The notes: generated by a model not told the origin, from the letters alone. Counted from the stretch's first letter, positions 54,126 through 63,320 are shown. The stretch is 64,000 nucleotides of DNA from Paraburkholderia sp. (GCF_028283785.1 NZ_JAPWKB010000006.1:1-64000), one strand, 5' to 3'. Translations and numbers: made by a program.

Positions 54126-55151
54126 ATGACCAGCAAAGGCACGATACTGGTGACCGGCGGTGCGGGCTTTATCGGCTCGCACACGTGTGTTGAATTGCTC
54201 GATGGTGGCTACGACGTAGTGGTTGTCGACAATCTGATCAATAGCAATCGCGAATCGCTGAAGCGCGTCGAACGGATCACCGGCAAGACCGTGCCGTTTT
54301 ATCAGGCCGACGCAACGGATGCGAACGCGTTGCAACGCATTTTCGACGCGCATCCGATTACAGGCGCCATTCACTTCGCGGCGCTCAAGGCCGTGGGCGA
54401 ATCGGTGCAAAAACCGGTCGAGTACTATCGGAACAACGTCGGTAGTCTGCTTGCACTGCTCGACGTGATGCGCTCACGCAACGTCAGGCAATTCGTGTTC
54501 AGTTCGTCGGCGACGGTGTATGGCGTGCCCGAAAGCTCGCCGATCGACGAATCGTTCCCGTTGTCCGCAACCAATCCGTACGGTCAGTCGAAGCTGATTG
54601 CCGAGCAGATTTTGCGCGACGTCGAAATAGCGGACCCGTCGTGGCGCATCGCGACGCTACGCTACTTCAATCCGGTCGGCGCACATGAGAGCGGCTTGAT
54701 TGGCGAGGATCCGACAGGCGTGCCGAACAACCTGATGCCGTACGTCGCACAGGTTGCAGTGGGAAAACTCGAAAAGTTGCGGGTGTTCGGCGACGACTAT
54801 CCGACGCCGGACGGCACGGGTGTACGCGACTACATTCACGTCGTCGATCTGGCGCGCGGCCATCTGCTTGCACTGAACGCACTCGCGAAACACGACGCGA
54901 GTTTCGTCGTGAATCTGGGCACCGGACAAGGGTATAGCGTGCTGGACGTGGTGCGGTCTTTCGAACGTGCATCGGGCAAGGCGATTCCATATGAATTCGC
55001 ACCGCCGCGGCCGGGCGATATCGCGCAATGTTTTGCGAATCCGGCTGCGGCTGAACGTGTGCTTGGATGGCGCGCTGCATTCGGCATCGAGCGGATGTGT
55101 GCGGACCACTGGCGCTGGCAGTCGATGAATCCGCGTGGTTTCGAAGCGTAG
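54126..55151 (+). CDS. galE: UDP-glucose 4-epimerase
   Basis: A 341-residue epimerase: TILVTGGAGFIGSHTCVELL (NAD loop), FSSSATVYG (catalytic Ser/Thr and a later Tyr in PYGQSK, Tyr-x3-Lys), RYFNPVGAHESG and a final APPRPGDIAQC. It interconverts UDP-glucose and UDP-galactose. With galU it can supply UDP-galactose to the glycosyltransferases of this locus. The ATG at 54126 gives the family start; the frame opens 14 codons earlier. Confidence 0.94.
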   Translation: MTSKGTILVTGGAGFIGSHTCVELLDGGYDVVVVDNLINSNRESLKRVERITGKTVPFYQADATDANALQRIFDAHPITGAIHFAALKAVGESVQKPVEYYRNNVGSLLALLDVMRSRNVRQFVFSSSATVYGVPESSPIDESFPLSATNPYGQSKLIAEQILRDVEIADPSWRIATLRYFNPVGAHESGLIGEDPTGVPNNLMPYVAQVAVGKLEKLRVFGDDYPTPDGTGVRDYIHVVDLARGHLLALNALAKHDASFVVNLGTGQGYSVLDVVRSFERASGKAIPYEFAPPRPGDIAQCFANPAAAERVLGWRAAFGIERMCADHWRWQSMNPRGFEA

Positions 55152-55159
55152 AAAACACG

Positions 55160-55195
55160 ACTCAACGCCGCTCTATCGTGGAGCGCGCGTTGAGT
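55160..55195. terminator. Long hairpin between galE and the convergent regulator
   Basis: ACTCAACGC and GCGTTGAGT form a nine-base stem, extended by CGCTC/GAGCG after a one-base bulge, with a seven-base loop. It lies between the two stops. On the minus strand it is followed by GTTTTC, a short T-run, so it may end the regulator transcript. Confidence 0.6.
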
Positions 55196-55243
55196 TGCAG
55201 AACAGCAGGTGCAGAACAACAGGATTGATGCAGCGCCTCTCGC

Positions 55244-56239
55244 TTAAGCGTTGCTTTGTGGACCGTGCTGGCGCGTGCGGTACTCGGTCGGCGTGGTGGA
55301 AAGATGCTTGCGAAACAGTTTCGAGAGACGACCGCCACTGCCGATGCCGCAACGCCGTGCGATCTTGTCGACGGGCAGGTTGGTCTCGATCAGCAGGCGG
55401 CAGCTCATGTCGAGCCGCATATAAAGTAGATAGTCCGACGGCGTAACGCCCATTTCGCTTTTGAAGCGACGCAAGAAATTACGCTCGCTCATGGTCGCGA
55501 CTTGTGCGGCTTCATCGATCGACACGGTGCGGTCCACATTCGCTTCCAGCCACTTTGCCGAGGCCAGAATCTTCTCGCTGACATGCGCGGTGGAACTGGT
55601 GCGAACCAGTGCGCTGAATTGCGTTTCCTCTTGCGGCACGATGGAGTCGGCCAACTGTTGCGCGAGATCCGGTCCGAGATCTTCTTCGACGATACGCAGT
55701 GCAGTCCGCAACGGGCTTAGCGAATCACCATACGGTTTGGGCGGGAACGCCTGGCGTGCTGCACCATCGTGTTGCATGAAGCTATTGTTCGCTTGCGAAA
55801 AGCCCGCGGCCTCAAGCAACAGTCGGCCCTCAGCGATGGGATGAACGATCTCGCTAAGCGGATATGCACCACGCAGCCATACCAGCAGACGGTCGTCGCG
55901 AAACGCTTGATGCGCGCCCGCACCGCCCGCAATAAACAGCGCGTGCGGGTTATGGATATGTCGACGCGACTCGACGCTCTCTGTCCACACGAACACTGAC
56001 GACGAACTCGCAATGCGTCCGCCCGATGCCGACAGCAGAGACACCTCGTAGTGCGTACTGCTGATGTGACCGGCGTCGTTCAACGCATTCGCCGATTGAA
56101 AGATCTCGATGATGGACGCGGCGTCGGGTAACGCAAAGCCGTTGAACAGCGCGATATCGATATGTTTGACGTTGCCGATTTGTGGCAAAACGACTGATTG
56201 ACGTGCATTTTGTTGCTGCACACTGCAAAGAAACGTCAT
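55244..56239 (-). CDS. GlxA-type AraC regulator, paralogue of the regulator at 37237
   Basis: 331 residues. A DJ-1/PfpI-like domain without the nucleophile Cys (DIALFNGFALPDAASIIEIFQSANAL, HALFIAGGAGAHQ, VHPIAEGRLLLEAAG) is followed by a double AraC helix-turn-helix: MSERNFLRRFKSEMGVTPSDYLLY, LPVDKIARRCGIGSGGRLSKLFRKHLSTTPTEYR. These helices are nearly the same as in the protein at 37237. GGGGAAG precedes the ATG. The two regulators sit at the two ends of the exopolysaccharide locus and face inward. Confidence 0.92.
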   Translation of the reverse strand: MTFLCSVQQQNARQSVVLPQIGNVKHIDIALFNGFALPDAASIIEIFQSANALNDAGHISSTHYEVSLLSASGGRIASSSSVFVWTESVESRRHIHNPHALFIAGGAGAHQAFRDDRLLVWLRGAYPLSEIVHPIAEGRLLLEAAGFSQANNSFMQHDGAARQAFPPKPYGDSLSPLRTALRIVEEDLGPDLAQQLADSIVPQEETQFSALVRTSSTAHVSEKILASAKWLEANVDRTVSIDEAAQVATMSERNFLRRFKSEMGVTPSDYLLYMRLDMSCRLLIETNLPVDKIARRCGIGSGGRLSKLFRKHLSTTPTEYRTRQHGPQSNA

Positions 56240-56349
56240 CGTACTTCCCCGGTAATAGTGTGACTCGCTTAGGCTCTCTCCTAGCCGTTTATTGTTTTGA
56301 CTTGATGCTACATGCGTATCTCGCGCGTCATTAACTGGTGTCTGAATAC

Positions 56350-56363
56350 GCCAACATGTTGGC
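56350..56363. promoter_or_regulatory. 14-bp perfect palindrome GCCAACATGTTGGC
   Basis: It lies 110 bases upstream of the start of the GlxA-type regulator and has no inner spacer. A dimeric repressor or activator would be expected to bind it; the protein is not known. Confidence 0.4.
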
Positions 56364-56585
56364 CGAAGCGGTCTAAATTCTTGGGCTAAGCCGACGGGCT
56401 GGCATGTCCTCGTTTTAGCAGGATTGAAACATCGCGTAAGTGCTCGGGATGACTAAAAGATGCTAGGTATGTGAGACGTTGACAAAGAAAATGCATAAAG
56501 ACGTGGTTGCGTCTTGATCTAAGCCTTAGCCGGCTACGTGGTTCATGTCCGCAAGGGCGGCGATCTTATAGCCGCTTTACCAGAA

Positions 56586-56615
56586 GCGCCAATGTTATTT
56601 AAGATTAATTGGCGC
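56586..56615. promoter_or_regulatory. Inverted repeat GCGCCAAT-N14-ATTGGCGC
   Basis: Perfect eight-base arms around an AT-rich 14-base spacer, in the middle of the long gap. The AT-rich centre and GC-rich ends resemble an operator or a weak cruciform; no T-run follows. Confidence 0.4.
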
Positions 56616-57018
56616 AAACGTTTTACGAAGACAAAGTGCAAGTGCAGAGACCGGGCAATTAAAAATTCAAGCGTGTTCCCGATCGACGGCTAATGCCGAG
56701 AGCCGAAGTGTGCTAGAACTTTCGCAAGCCTTTAACGCTGCCGGATCGGTCCGATCTGTTTTGATGGTAGGGTCGTGCTGTGACGTTCAGCTTGGGCGCT
56801 GAAGTGCATAACGGGCGGAGAAAACACGCCGTCGTGTGCCAGGCATTCAGTCCTGGACTCTAACCGGAATCATGCATCACCGACGGATATTAAGCATATC
56901 GCGTTGCGCGACGATGACTATACCGTCAGTCTCACACTCCAATATTAATCGTGGGGAGTGCTTTTTCGGTGTGCGGAGCAGGAGTTCCGAAAGCCTCGCA
57001 GCGCTGCTGCAAACGCAC

Positions 57019-57038
57019 GCGCGCCCGATAGGGCGCGC
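57019..57038. terminator. Hairpin after the GguC-like gene
   Basis: GCGCGCCC and GGGCGCGC form a perfect eight-base stem with a GATA loop, about 25 bases past the stop of the minus-strand gene at 57063. No clear T-run on that strand; on the plus strand a second short stem at 57048-57059 is followed by five T. Confidence 0.45.
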
Positions 57039-57062
57039 ACGGTGCAGCGGGCACGCCCGTTT

Positions 57063-58055
57063 TTAGAGTGCTTTCACTACTACTGCAGATGCTTGCGACA
57101 CAGCCATGCTATTGCGCAGCGGACGGCCGAATGCCGGCACGTCTATTTCGAAGACATCGCCGTCAGTCGTCGTGACGCCGTTTGCGCAACTGAGAATAGG
57201 TGCACCAAAGAAGTACGCATGCAAATCGCCCGGACGACGGAACATGTCGTAGCGAAAGTGGTAGTGCTCGAGATTGCGAACCGAGTGCGACATGTTGCTC
57301 TCGCCGCTGAGGAACTCGCCTTCCCAGATCGGTGCGCCGTCGCGTACGACGCGCACACTGCCTTTGAGATCTTGAGGGAGCGGACCCAGCAACAACTCCG
57401 GACCGAACGAGCACGGGCGCAGCTTGGAGTGCGCGAGGTATAGATAGTTGAGTGCTTCGGTGACTTGATCCGAGAACTCGTTGCCGATCGCAAAGCCGAT
57501 ACGAAATGGCGTACCGTCTTCCGCGATGATGTAGAAGCCGACTACCTCGGCTTCTTCTCCGCCTGCGAGTGCGAACGAAGGCGACGGAAGCGGTACTTCC
57601 GGAGGCACTACGCAAGTGCCGACGCCTTTGAAGAACCACTCGGGTTGCACGCCGATGGCGTCGGCGTCGGGCTTGCCGCCGTCGAGTCCCATGCGGAAGA
57701 TTTTCATCGAGTCGGTCAGGTCTTCGTCGGCGCCATGCGCGAGCTCGTGCATCTTGTCACGTGCGTCGGCACTGCCGAGATGAGTCAGACCGGTGCCGGT
57801 AATCAGGAAGCGCGCAGGCTCCGGATGATCGAGCGGTGCGAGAATGCGCCGCTCGCGAAGGATCGCATCGTAGTCCGCCAGCTCGTCGCCGAGTTGTGCG
57901 CGAACGGTCTCATCCAGCGTCGTACCTGCTGCGATTGCGCGATTCGCCAGTTCGTAGACCGTGTGATCGCCGGTTACGACGCGCAACGCGCCGTCGTCGT
58001 CGATTGCGCCGACGCGGCGTTCGCCCTGCGAGGTCATGAACTGGATGAGGCGCAT
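57063..58055 (-). CDS. GguC/AraD1-like FAH-family hydrolase or dehydratase
   Basis: A 330-residue protein starting MRLIQFMTSQGERRVGAID, the opening of the GguC/AraD1 branch of the fumarylacetoacetate hydrolase superfamily. A GEEAEVVGFY stretch (metal-ligand E-x-E), FAIGNEFSDQ, LGPELLLGPL and YFFGAPILSCANG follow. GguC-like proteins act on 2-keto-3-deoxy sugar acids such as L-2-keto-3-deoxyarabonate. The ATG at 58055 has GGAG upstream; the frame extends 44 codons further without signals. Divergent from the IclR regulator, with a palindrome between. Confidence 0.87.
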   Translation of the reverse strand: MRLIQFMTSQGERRVGAIDDDGALRVVTGDHTVYELANRAIAAGTTLDETVRAQLGDELADYDAILRERRILAPLDHPEPARFLITGTGLTHLGSADARDKMHELAHGADEDLTDSMKIFRMGLDGGKPDADAIGVQPEWFFKGVGTCVVPPEVPLPSPSFALAGGEEAEVVGFYIIAEDGTPFRIGFAIGNEFSDQVTEALNYLYLAHSKLRPCSFGPELLLGPLPQDLKGSVRVVRDGAPIWEGEFLSGESNMSHSVRNLEHYHFRYDMFRRPGDLHAYFFGAPILSCANGVTTTDGDVFEIDVPAFGRPLRNSMAVSQASAVVVKAL

Positions 58056-58209
58056 CGAAACTCCAATGGTTGATGGGTCGACAGGAATGCCGGTTGGTCT
58101 CCTCGCGCTGTGCGAGACCGGCGAATCGTGCGTTCCGTTTAGGCAAGCCGCTCTGGCTGGAATCTGGTTGCGATCCTGAGGATGCAAGATTCTCTATTTG
58201 TTCGGCTTG

Positions 58210-58226
58210 ACGGAACGGCGTTCCGT
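58210..58226. promoter_or_regulatory. IclR operator ACGGAACG-G-CGTTCCGT
   Basis: A perfect 8-1-8 palindrome in the divergent region between the GguC-like gene and the IclR regulator. Its core GAACG-N-CGTTC is repeated at 59244 upstream of the ABC permease, so both probably belong to the adjacent IclR protein. Confidence 0.75.
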
Positions 58227-58311
58227 GAATATGATCCAGATTGCCACATCACTTTCTATTGCGCAAGCTTGGCGCGTGCGCGCGCTCGTCCATGCCACCG
58301 GAGGTCACTCA

Positions 58312-59127
58312 GTGACAGAACCAGCCAAAACCGCTGAAAAGACCGCTGACGGCGCGCAAACGCTTCGTAGCGTGAGTCGCGCGCTGGAGGTGTTGTTGAC
58401 CTTGGGGCGGGGCGATAAAGACGGCATGGCCGTCGCGGAAATCGCAAAGGAAGTGGGTGTATCGAAGAGCACCGCATTCGCGTTGCTCCAGGCGCTGCTC
58501 GCACAAAACTTCGTGTCCGATGTGCGGCTCGGTGGCTCGCGTCGCTACAAACTCGGGCTCGCGCTGGTGCCGCTCGGCGATCGCGCGGCAGCCGGCGTTG
58601 CGATCTCGCAGCTCGCCACGCCGGTGCTCCAGCAACTGACCGAAGCAACCGGTCTGACATCGCGTCTCGCCATTCTCGACGACGGTTACGCGGTGGCACT
58701 CAACCGTGTCGACGGTCCGGGCATCTTTCGTATCGCCACCTCGCTCGGTCAACGCGAATTGCCGCACTGTTCGGCACTTGGCAAGTCGCTGCTCGCACTG
58801 TTGCCGCCGGGGCGCGTGCTCAAACTGCTCAAGCGCATCGGCATGCCGCGTCGCACCGAACACACCATCGTCGTGCCGACCGATCTGATGAAGGATCTCG
58901 TGCAAGTGGTCGAGCGCGGTTATGCGTTCGACGACGAAGAGGACCATCTCGGCGTGGTCTGCGTGGCCGCGTCCATTAGCGATCGCAATGGCGACGGCGT
59001 CGCGGCGATCAGCGTCACGTGCATGAAAAGCGGTCGCTCGCAAGACGACCTGAATGCGTTGGGGCGCACCGTGCGCGACTATGCCGACCGCGTCAGCGCG
59101 TTGCTCGGCGCCACCGCAGGCGACTGA
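58312..59127 (+). CDS. IclR-family transcriptional regulator
   Basis: A 271-residue IclR protein starting at GTG (TEPAKTAEKTADGAQ...), with the winged helix SRALEVLLTLGRGDKDGMAVAEI and VSKSTAFALLQALLAQNFV, then the effector domain (PVLQQLTEATGLTSRLAILDDGYAV, SLGQRELPHCSALGKSLLALL). The GTG is chosen because GGAGG lies eight bases before it; the upstream ATG at 58231 has no such site. It is divergent from the GguC-like gene and faces the ABC operon. Two matching palindromes suggest it controls both. Confidence 0.9.
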   Translation: MTEPAKTAEKTADGAQTLRSVSRALEVLLTLGRGDKDGMAVAEIAKEVGVSKSTAFALLQALLAQNFVSDVRLGGSRRYKLGLALVPLGDRAAAGVAISQLATPVLQQLTEATGLTSRLAILDDGYAVALNRVDGPGIFRIATSLGQRELPHCSALGKSLLALLPPGRVLKLLKRIGMPRRTEHTIVVPTDLMKDLVQVVERGYAFDDEEDHLGVVCVAASISDRNGDGVAAISVTCMKSGRSQDDLNALGRTVRDYADRVSALLGATAGD

Positions 59128-59204
59128 TACACGCTTTATCGATGTCTGTCCGGACGAGCGCGCCGCTCACGCCGCGCATTGTCTCGCCGCGCTTTTTCCG
59201 CCGA

Positions 59205-59233
59205 TTGACACCCTATATATGAATGAATAGTAT
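59205..59233 (+). promoter_or_regulatory. Sigma-70 promoter of the ABC transporter operon
   Basis: TTGACA at 59205-59210 and TAGTAT at 59228-59233 are separated by 17 bases, a near-consensus promoter. The IclR-type site at 59244 lies just downstream of the expected start, a position that fits repression. Confidence 0.75.
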
Positions 59234-59243
59234 GGGCATCGCA

Positions 59244-59254
59244 GAACGTCGTTC
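59244..59254. promoter_or_regulatory. IclR operator GAACG-T-CGTTC downstream of the promoter
   Basis: Perfect 5-1-5 palindrome with the same core and spacing as the larger site at 58210. It covers the region immediately after the predicted transcription start. Confidence 0.65.
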
Positions 59255-59363
59255 GGCCAAGCAGAACAGTAAACGTACTTTGATCGGATGTGGTTAGACA
59301 TGCGGCGTCTCGCGAACCTTCCGTCGGCGGGTTTCGACTGTGCCGCCGACGCTGGGGATTTTT

Positions 59364-60077
59364 ATGTTCAAGCCGTTTCTCGACCTGTTCAATTTTCAGG
59401 GCGTGTCCGATTATCTGCCGGACTTGCTGCGCGGCGCGCTAATCAGTATCGAACTCACCTTATGCGTGATGGTGATCAGTTTGCCATTCGGTCTGGTGCT
59501 GTGCCTGATGAAAATCGGCCGTTCCCGATTGCTGGCGACGCTCGCGTCGTTTTATATCGAGGTGATCCGCGGCACGCCCGCGTTGCTTCAGCTTTTTTAT
59601 ATCTATTTCGTGTTGCCGGCATTTGGTGTGCGTTTCGATCCGTTTACGGCGGGTGTAATTGGTCTTTCAATTAATTACTCGGCGTACCTTTCCGAAGTTT
59701 ATCGCGCCGGTATCGTGTCGGTGCCGAAAGGGCAGATCGAAGCCGCTAAAGCGCTCGGCATGTCACGCGTAAAGATGCTTCGGCTGATTATCCTGCCGCA
59801 AGCGATCCGGATCGTCGTACCGCCGCTCGGCAATTATTGTATTTCGCTTTTCAAAGATACCTCGCTTGTGTCAATTGTCACCGTTCGCGAGTTGATCTTC
59901 ACCGGTCAGATCATCTCATCGACCAATTTTCAATATTTCACGGTATTCACGATCATTGGCGCGATTTATCTGGCATTCTCCTATCCCGGTGCGCTGATCG
60001 TCAGATGGCTGGAGCGAAAGATGGCGGTGGGAGCCAAGGCTCGGCGCAATCCCGAAGCAGGAGTCAATGCCCAATGA
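59364..60077 (+). CDS. Polar amino-acid type ABC transporter permease
   Basis: A 237-residue permease of the His/Glu/Gln family with about five helices. [29 protein letters not shown] opens the fold and the EAA loop region is [28 protein letters not shown]. An earlier GTG at 59340 is possible; the ATG at 59364 has GGGG upstream. A promoter and operator lie ahead (59205, 59244). The ATPase starts within its stop. It is a single permease gene, so the channel is probably a homodimer. Confidence 0.92.
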   Translation: MFKPFLDLFNFQGVSDYLPDLLRGALISIELTLCVMVISLPFGLVLCLMKIGRSRLLATLASFYIEVIRGTPALLQLFYIYFVLPAFGVRFDPFTAGVIGLSINYSAYLSEVYRAGIVSVPKGQIEAAKALGMSRVKMLRLIILPQAIRIVVPPLGNYCISLFKDTSLVSIVTVRELIFTGQIISSTNFQYFTVFTIIGAIYLAFSYPGALIVRWLERKMAVGAKARRNPEAGVNAQ

Positions 60078-60859
60078 TTCGCCTCGATCACATCAATAAG
60101 TATTTTGGACATCACCATGTCCTGAAAGACCTGTCGTTGACCGTCGACGAGGGCGAGGTGGTGTGCGTGATCGGTCCGTCGGGTTCCGGAAAATCGACGA
60201 TGCTTCGCTGTATCAACAAGATGGAAGATATTGCGGACGGCACGATCTCGATCGAAGGACGGCCGGTATATCGCCATCAGCGGAACGGCAAAACCGTCGT
60301 CGATAGCGAAAAGCAGATCGAGGCAATTCGCGCGAAAGTCGGGATGGTGTTTCAGTCGTTCAATCTGTTTCCGCATCTGAGCGTCGAGAAGAACATCACG
60401 GTCGGGCCGGTTCACGTATTGAACCTGCCGGCCGCGCAAGCAAAACAGGATGCGCATGCGTTACTCGAGCGCGTCGGGCTCGCGCACAAAGCCGATGCGT
60501 ATCCGCACGAATTGAGCGGCGGTCAGCAGCAACGGGTCGCAATTGCGCGCGCGCTCGCGATGCGGCCGAAAGTCATGCTGTTCGATGAAGTCACCTCCGC
60601 GCTCGATCCCGAACTGGTCGGCGAAGTGCTGCAGGTGATGCGCTCGCTGGCGGCCGACGGCATGACGATGATCGTCGTCACGCATGAAATGGGTTTTGCG
60701 CGGGAAGTCGCGGACCGCGTGGTGTTCATGGCCGATGGCCGGATTGTCGAAGAAGGCGCACCGTCGGCGTTATTTCAATCGCCGACACAGGAACGGACCC
60801 AGAATTTTCTCCGCTCGGTGATGGTGAGGAATCGGGAGTTGGGTACGGCCGTAATCTAA
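60074..60859 (+). CDS. Polar amino-acid type ABC transporter ATP-binding protein
   Basis: A 261-residue ATPase of the GlnQ/HisP type. Walker A is GPSGSGKST, the signature is [17 protein letters not shown], Walker B is [14 protein letters not shown] and the switch His is in [16 protein letters not shown]. The long open frame begins upstream, but the ATG at 60074, overlapping the permease stop, fits. Confidence 0.95.
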   Translation: MIRLDHINKYFGHHHVLKDLSLTVDEGEVVCVIGPSGSGKSTMLRCINKMEDIADGTISIEGRPVYRHQRNGKTVVDSEKQIEAIRAKVGMVFQSFNLFPHLSVEKNITVGPVHVLNLPAAQAKQDAHALLERVGLAHKADAYPHELSGGQQQRVAIARALAMRPKVMLFDEVTSALDPELVGEVLQVMRSLAADGMTMIVVTHEMGFAREVADRVVFMADGRIVEEGAPSALFQSPTQERTQNFLRSVMVRNRELGTAVI

Positions 60860-60897
60860 AGAACCATGAAATATCCACATCTAAACGGGAGTCAACT

Positions 60898-61755
60898 ATG
60901 AAATCGTTGGTCGGGGTTTTTGTCGCGCTTGGATTACTGTCGATGTTCGCCCAACCGGCGTTGTCCGCCACGACGGCCGGTATTCCGGGCGTCAGTTTCA
61001 ACGGCGGCGACGGCTCCTACAAACGCGCGGTTGAAAAAGGCATCACGCTGGTGATCGCGGCGGATCCGCCTTCCACGTTCCAGGACGAAAAGACCAAAGA
61101 ATTCGACGGCACCGACGTGCGCGTGTTCAAGGAAATCACGAAACGACTCGGCATTAGCAAGGTCACGTGGAATATCGTACCGTTCGACGCGATGATCCCG
61201 ACGCTGCTCGCCGGTCGCGCGGATGTGATCGTCGACAACCTGCACGAGAACGAAAAGCGCCTCCAGGTCGTGCAATTCACGAGTCCGGCGTACTGGTACG
61301 GCTCCGGCATCGCGGTGCCGCGCGGCAATCCGAAGAACATTCACGGCTGGAAGGATTTTGGCGGCAAGACGATCGGCACGCTGCGCGGCACGGTCAATCA
61401 CCAGTTGCTGGCAGACCGTAAGGACCTGAAGGAACTGAAGCTCTACACGAGCAATGAAGCGGAGTTTTCGGATCTGATCGCAGGACGTATCGACGTCGCG
61501 ATGGAAGACGACGTGAAAATCGGCCAGTTCCTCAAGCAGCATCCGAACGTGGCGATGGAAATGGTGACGGACTATAAGCCGCTGCCGGAAGAGTACGGCT
61601 ATGCCCGTTACGCGCTGCGTCCGGCCGACGTCGATCTGAACTACGCGGTGTCGCGTGCGCTGGACGAAATTCGCGCCGATGGCACGCTGTCGCAGATCGT
61701 CAAGAACTTCGGCTACACCGACCGCAATCTCTGGTACTTCCCGGTCAAGAACTGA
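60898..61755 (+). CDS. ABC transporter periplasmic solute-binding protein (family 3)
   Basis: A 285-residue binding protein: signal peptide MKSLVGVFVALGLLSMFAQPALSA, then a type 3 solute-binding fold with VIAADPPSTFQD, NIVPFDAMIPTLLAGRADVIVDNLHENEKRLQVV and GGKTIGTLRGTVNHQLLADR. GGGAG precedes the ATG. It likely recognises an amino acid or a related small acid; its co-regulation with a GguC-like hydrolase suggests a substrate whose catabolism passes through a keto-acid. Confidence 0.92.
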   Translation: MKSLVGVFVALGLLSMFAQPALSATTAGIPGVSFNGGDGSYKRAVEKGITLVIAADPPSTFQDEKTKEFDGTDVRVFKEITKRLGISKVTWNIVPFDAMIPTLLAGRADVIVDNLHENEKRLQVVQFTSPAYWYGSGIAVPRGNPKNIHGWKDFGGKTIGTLRGTVNHQLLADRKDLKELKLYTSNEAEFSDLIAGRIDVAMEDDVKIGQFLKQHPNVAMEMVTDYKPLPEEYGYARYALRPADVDLNYAVSRALDEIRADGTLSQIVKNFGYTDRNLWYFPVKN

Positions 61756-61777
61756 TCGTTCTACCCGTTGTATTGCA

Positions 61778-63175
61778 TTACCGGCCGCCTGCCGCGGCCG
61801 GTTTCACCGAAGCCGCCACCGCAGGCGTCACCTCGATCCGCCGGAAGATCAGCGCGGACACCAGCGTAATCACGCCGACGCATACGAAGCTCATGCGAAA
61901 CCCGAGCGCCGCCGATCCCCATTGATCGGAGAACAGGCTGACGAGTCCGCCGCCGATCGACACGCCCAGACCCATCGCCAGCATTTGCACCATCGAAAAC
62001 AGGCTGTTGCCGCTGCCTGCGTCTTCGTGCGAAAGCCCTTTTAGCGTGACGCTGTTCATCGCCGCGAACTGCATCGAATTGGACGCGCCGAAGATAGCGA
62101 GCACGACGATCTCGACTGCGATCGGTGTGCCGCGCGTGATCAATGCAAACGCAACGATCGACGCACCCACGATCAACGTATTCACCAGCAGGAACGTGTC
62201 GTAGCCGTAGCGGCGAATCAGCGGCGCGATCGCGCGCTTGGCGATGATGCCGGCAATCGCCGCGGGCAACATCAACAGGCCGGAATGCAGCGGCGTATAG
62301 CCGAGTTCGAGTTGCATCAACAGCGGTACGAGAAACGGCACCGCGCTCGATCCAATCCGGCACACCAGATTGCCGATCAGCCCGACGCTGAAATTCGGCT
62401 CGCTGAACAACGCGAGTTTGAACAGGGGATTGCGGCGACGCCGTGCATACGGCACGTACGCGAGCGCGGAGGCGAGACCCAACACGAACAGGCCGGCCGA
62501 CCATGCGCCGCGATGTGCATGGACCGGCGCGTCGACCGCCAGCGAAAACGCGATCATGCACAGCGACACCAGCGCGCAACCGGCCAGATCGAACGGCGGT
62601 GCCGCGCTGCCGTTCGAGCGCGGCAGATAGCGCTGCACCGCGAACATTCCAATCACGCCGATCGGCACGTTGATCAGGAAAATCCAGTGCCACGTCGCGG
62701 CTTCGACGAACCAGCCGCCGAGCGTCGGTCCGATGATCGGCCCGACCTGTCCCGCGACCGAAATGAGTGCCAGCGCGGACACGTATTGTTCGCCGGTCAC
62801 GCTGCGCAGCACGGCAAGGCGGCCGATCGGCATCAGCATCGACCCGCCGACGCCTTGCAGCACGCGCGCGATCACCAGTTGCCCCAGGCTGTGCGCGCTT
62901 GCGCAGCACAGCGAGCCCAGCACGAAGATCAGGATCGCCGCGAAGTACACGCGGCGTGTGCCGAAACGGTCGGCGAGCCAGCCGGAAGCGGGCGTCAGCA
63001 TTGCCATCGTCAGCGTGTACGCGACGATGACCGGTTGCATCACCAGCGGCTTGACGCCGAGGCTGTGCGCGATGGAGGGCAGCGCGGTGTTGACGATCGT
63101 CGTGTCGAGCGCCTGCATGAAAAAGCCTGCGGCGACGATCCACAACAACGCGGTATGGCTTGAATCCTTGCTCAT
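61778..63175 (-). CDS. MFS exporter, DHA2 (14-helix) family
   Basis: A 465-residue drug:H+ antiporter-type carrier with about 14 helices. FFMQALDTTIVNTALPSIA (motif D1 for DHA2), GWLADRFGTRR (motif A) and LQGVGGSMLMPIGRLAVLR (motif B/C) are present. GAGAAG is upstream of the ATG at 63175. A longer frame on the same strand runs to the window end but only by chance. It is divergent from the regulator-like gene at 63431, 255 bp away. Confidence 0.92.
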   Translation of the reverse strand: MSKDSSHTALLWIVAAGFFMQALDTTIVNTALPSIAHSLGVKPLVMQPVIVAYTLTMAMLTPASGWLADRFGTRRVYFAAILIFVLGSLCCASAHSLGQLVIARVLQGVGGSMLMPIGRLAVLRSVTGEQYVSALALISVAGQVGPIIGPTLGGWFVEAATWHWIFLINVPIGVIGMFAVQRYLPRSNGSAAPPFDLAGCALVSLCMIAFSLAVDAPVHAHRGAWSAGLFVLGLASALAYVPYARRRRNPLFKLALFSEPNFSVGLIGNLVCRIGSSAVPFLVPLLMQLELGYTPLHSGLLMLPAAIAGIIAKRAIAPLIRRYGYDTFLLVNTLIVGASIVAFALITRGTPIAVEIVVLAIFGASNSMQFAAMNSVTLKGLSHEDAGSGNSLFSMVQMLAMGLGVSIGGGLVSLFSDQWGSAALGFRMSFVCVGVITLVSALIFRRIEVTPAVAASVKPAAAGGR

Positions 63176-63261
63176 CTGAACTTCTCGGTACGCCGCTGCT
63201 CGCGACGGACATCGCGTTGTGCGCGGATGTCGCGCACATTCGACGCAATCATTGGAATTCC

Positions 63262-63277
63262 GACATGATATTGTCAT
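63262..63277. promoter_or_regulatory. Inverted repeat GACA-TGATAT-TGTC in the exporter/regulator gap
   Basis: The short repeat (extended by ATGA/TCAT) lies 87 bases ahead of the exporter start. It could be a binding site for a regulator of the exporter, but arms of four are weak. Confidence 0.25.
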
Positions 63278-63320
63278 CGACGTCGATCGGGAACCCCACT
63301 GGCGACGCTGACTGTCAAAA

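Larger units (their letters stand above)
56240..57062. other. 822-bp intergenic region with several palindromes
   Basis: No convincing gene is seen; the only open frame (56836-57066, 76 codons) has no ribosome site or family look. The region is more AT-rich than its surroundings and has a 14-bp perfect palindrome at 56350, an 8-bp inverted repeat at 56586/56608, CCAGG/CCTGG at 56839/56852, and TTGACA at 56479. It is upstream of the GlxA-type regulator at 56239 and downstream of the GguC-like gene. It may be a long control region or eroded sequence. Confidence 0.6.

Noticed and set aside
56836-57066. 76-codon frame in the long gap
   Set aside because: No ribosome site, no domain resemblance and it runs into the terminator-like hairpins.
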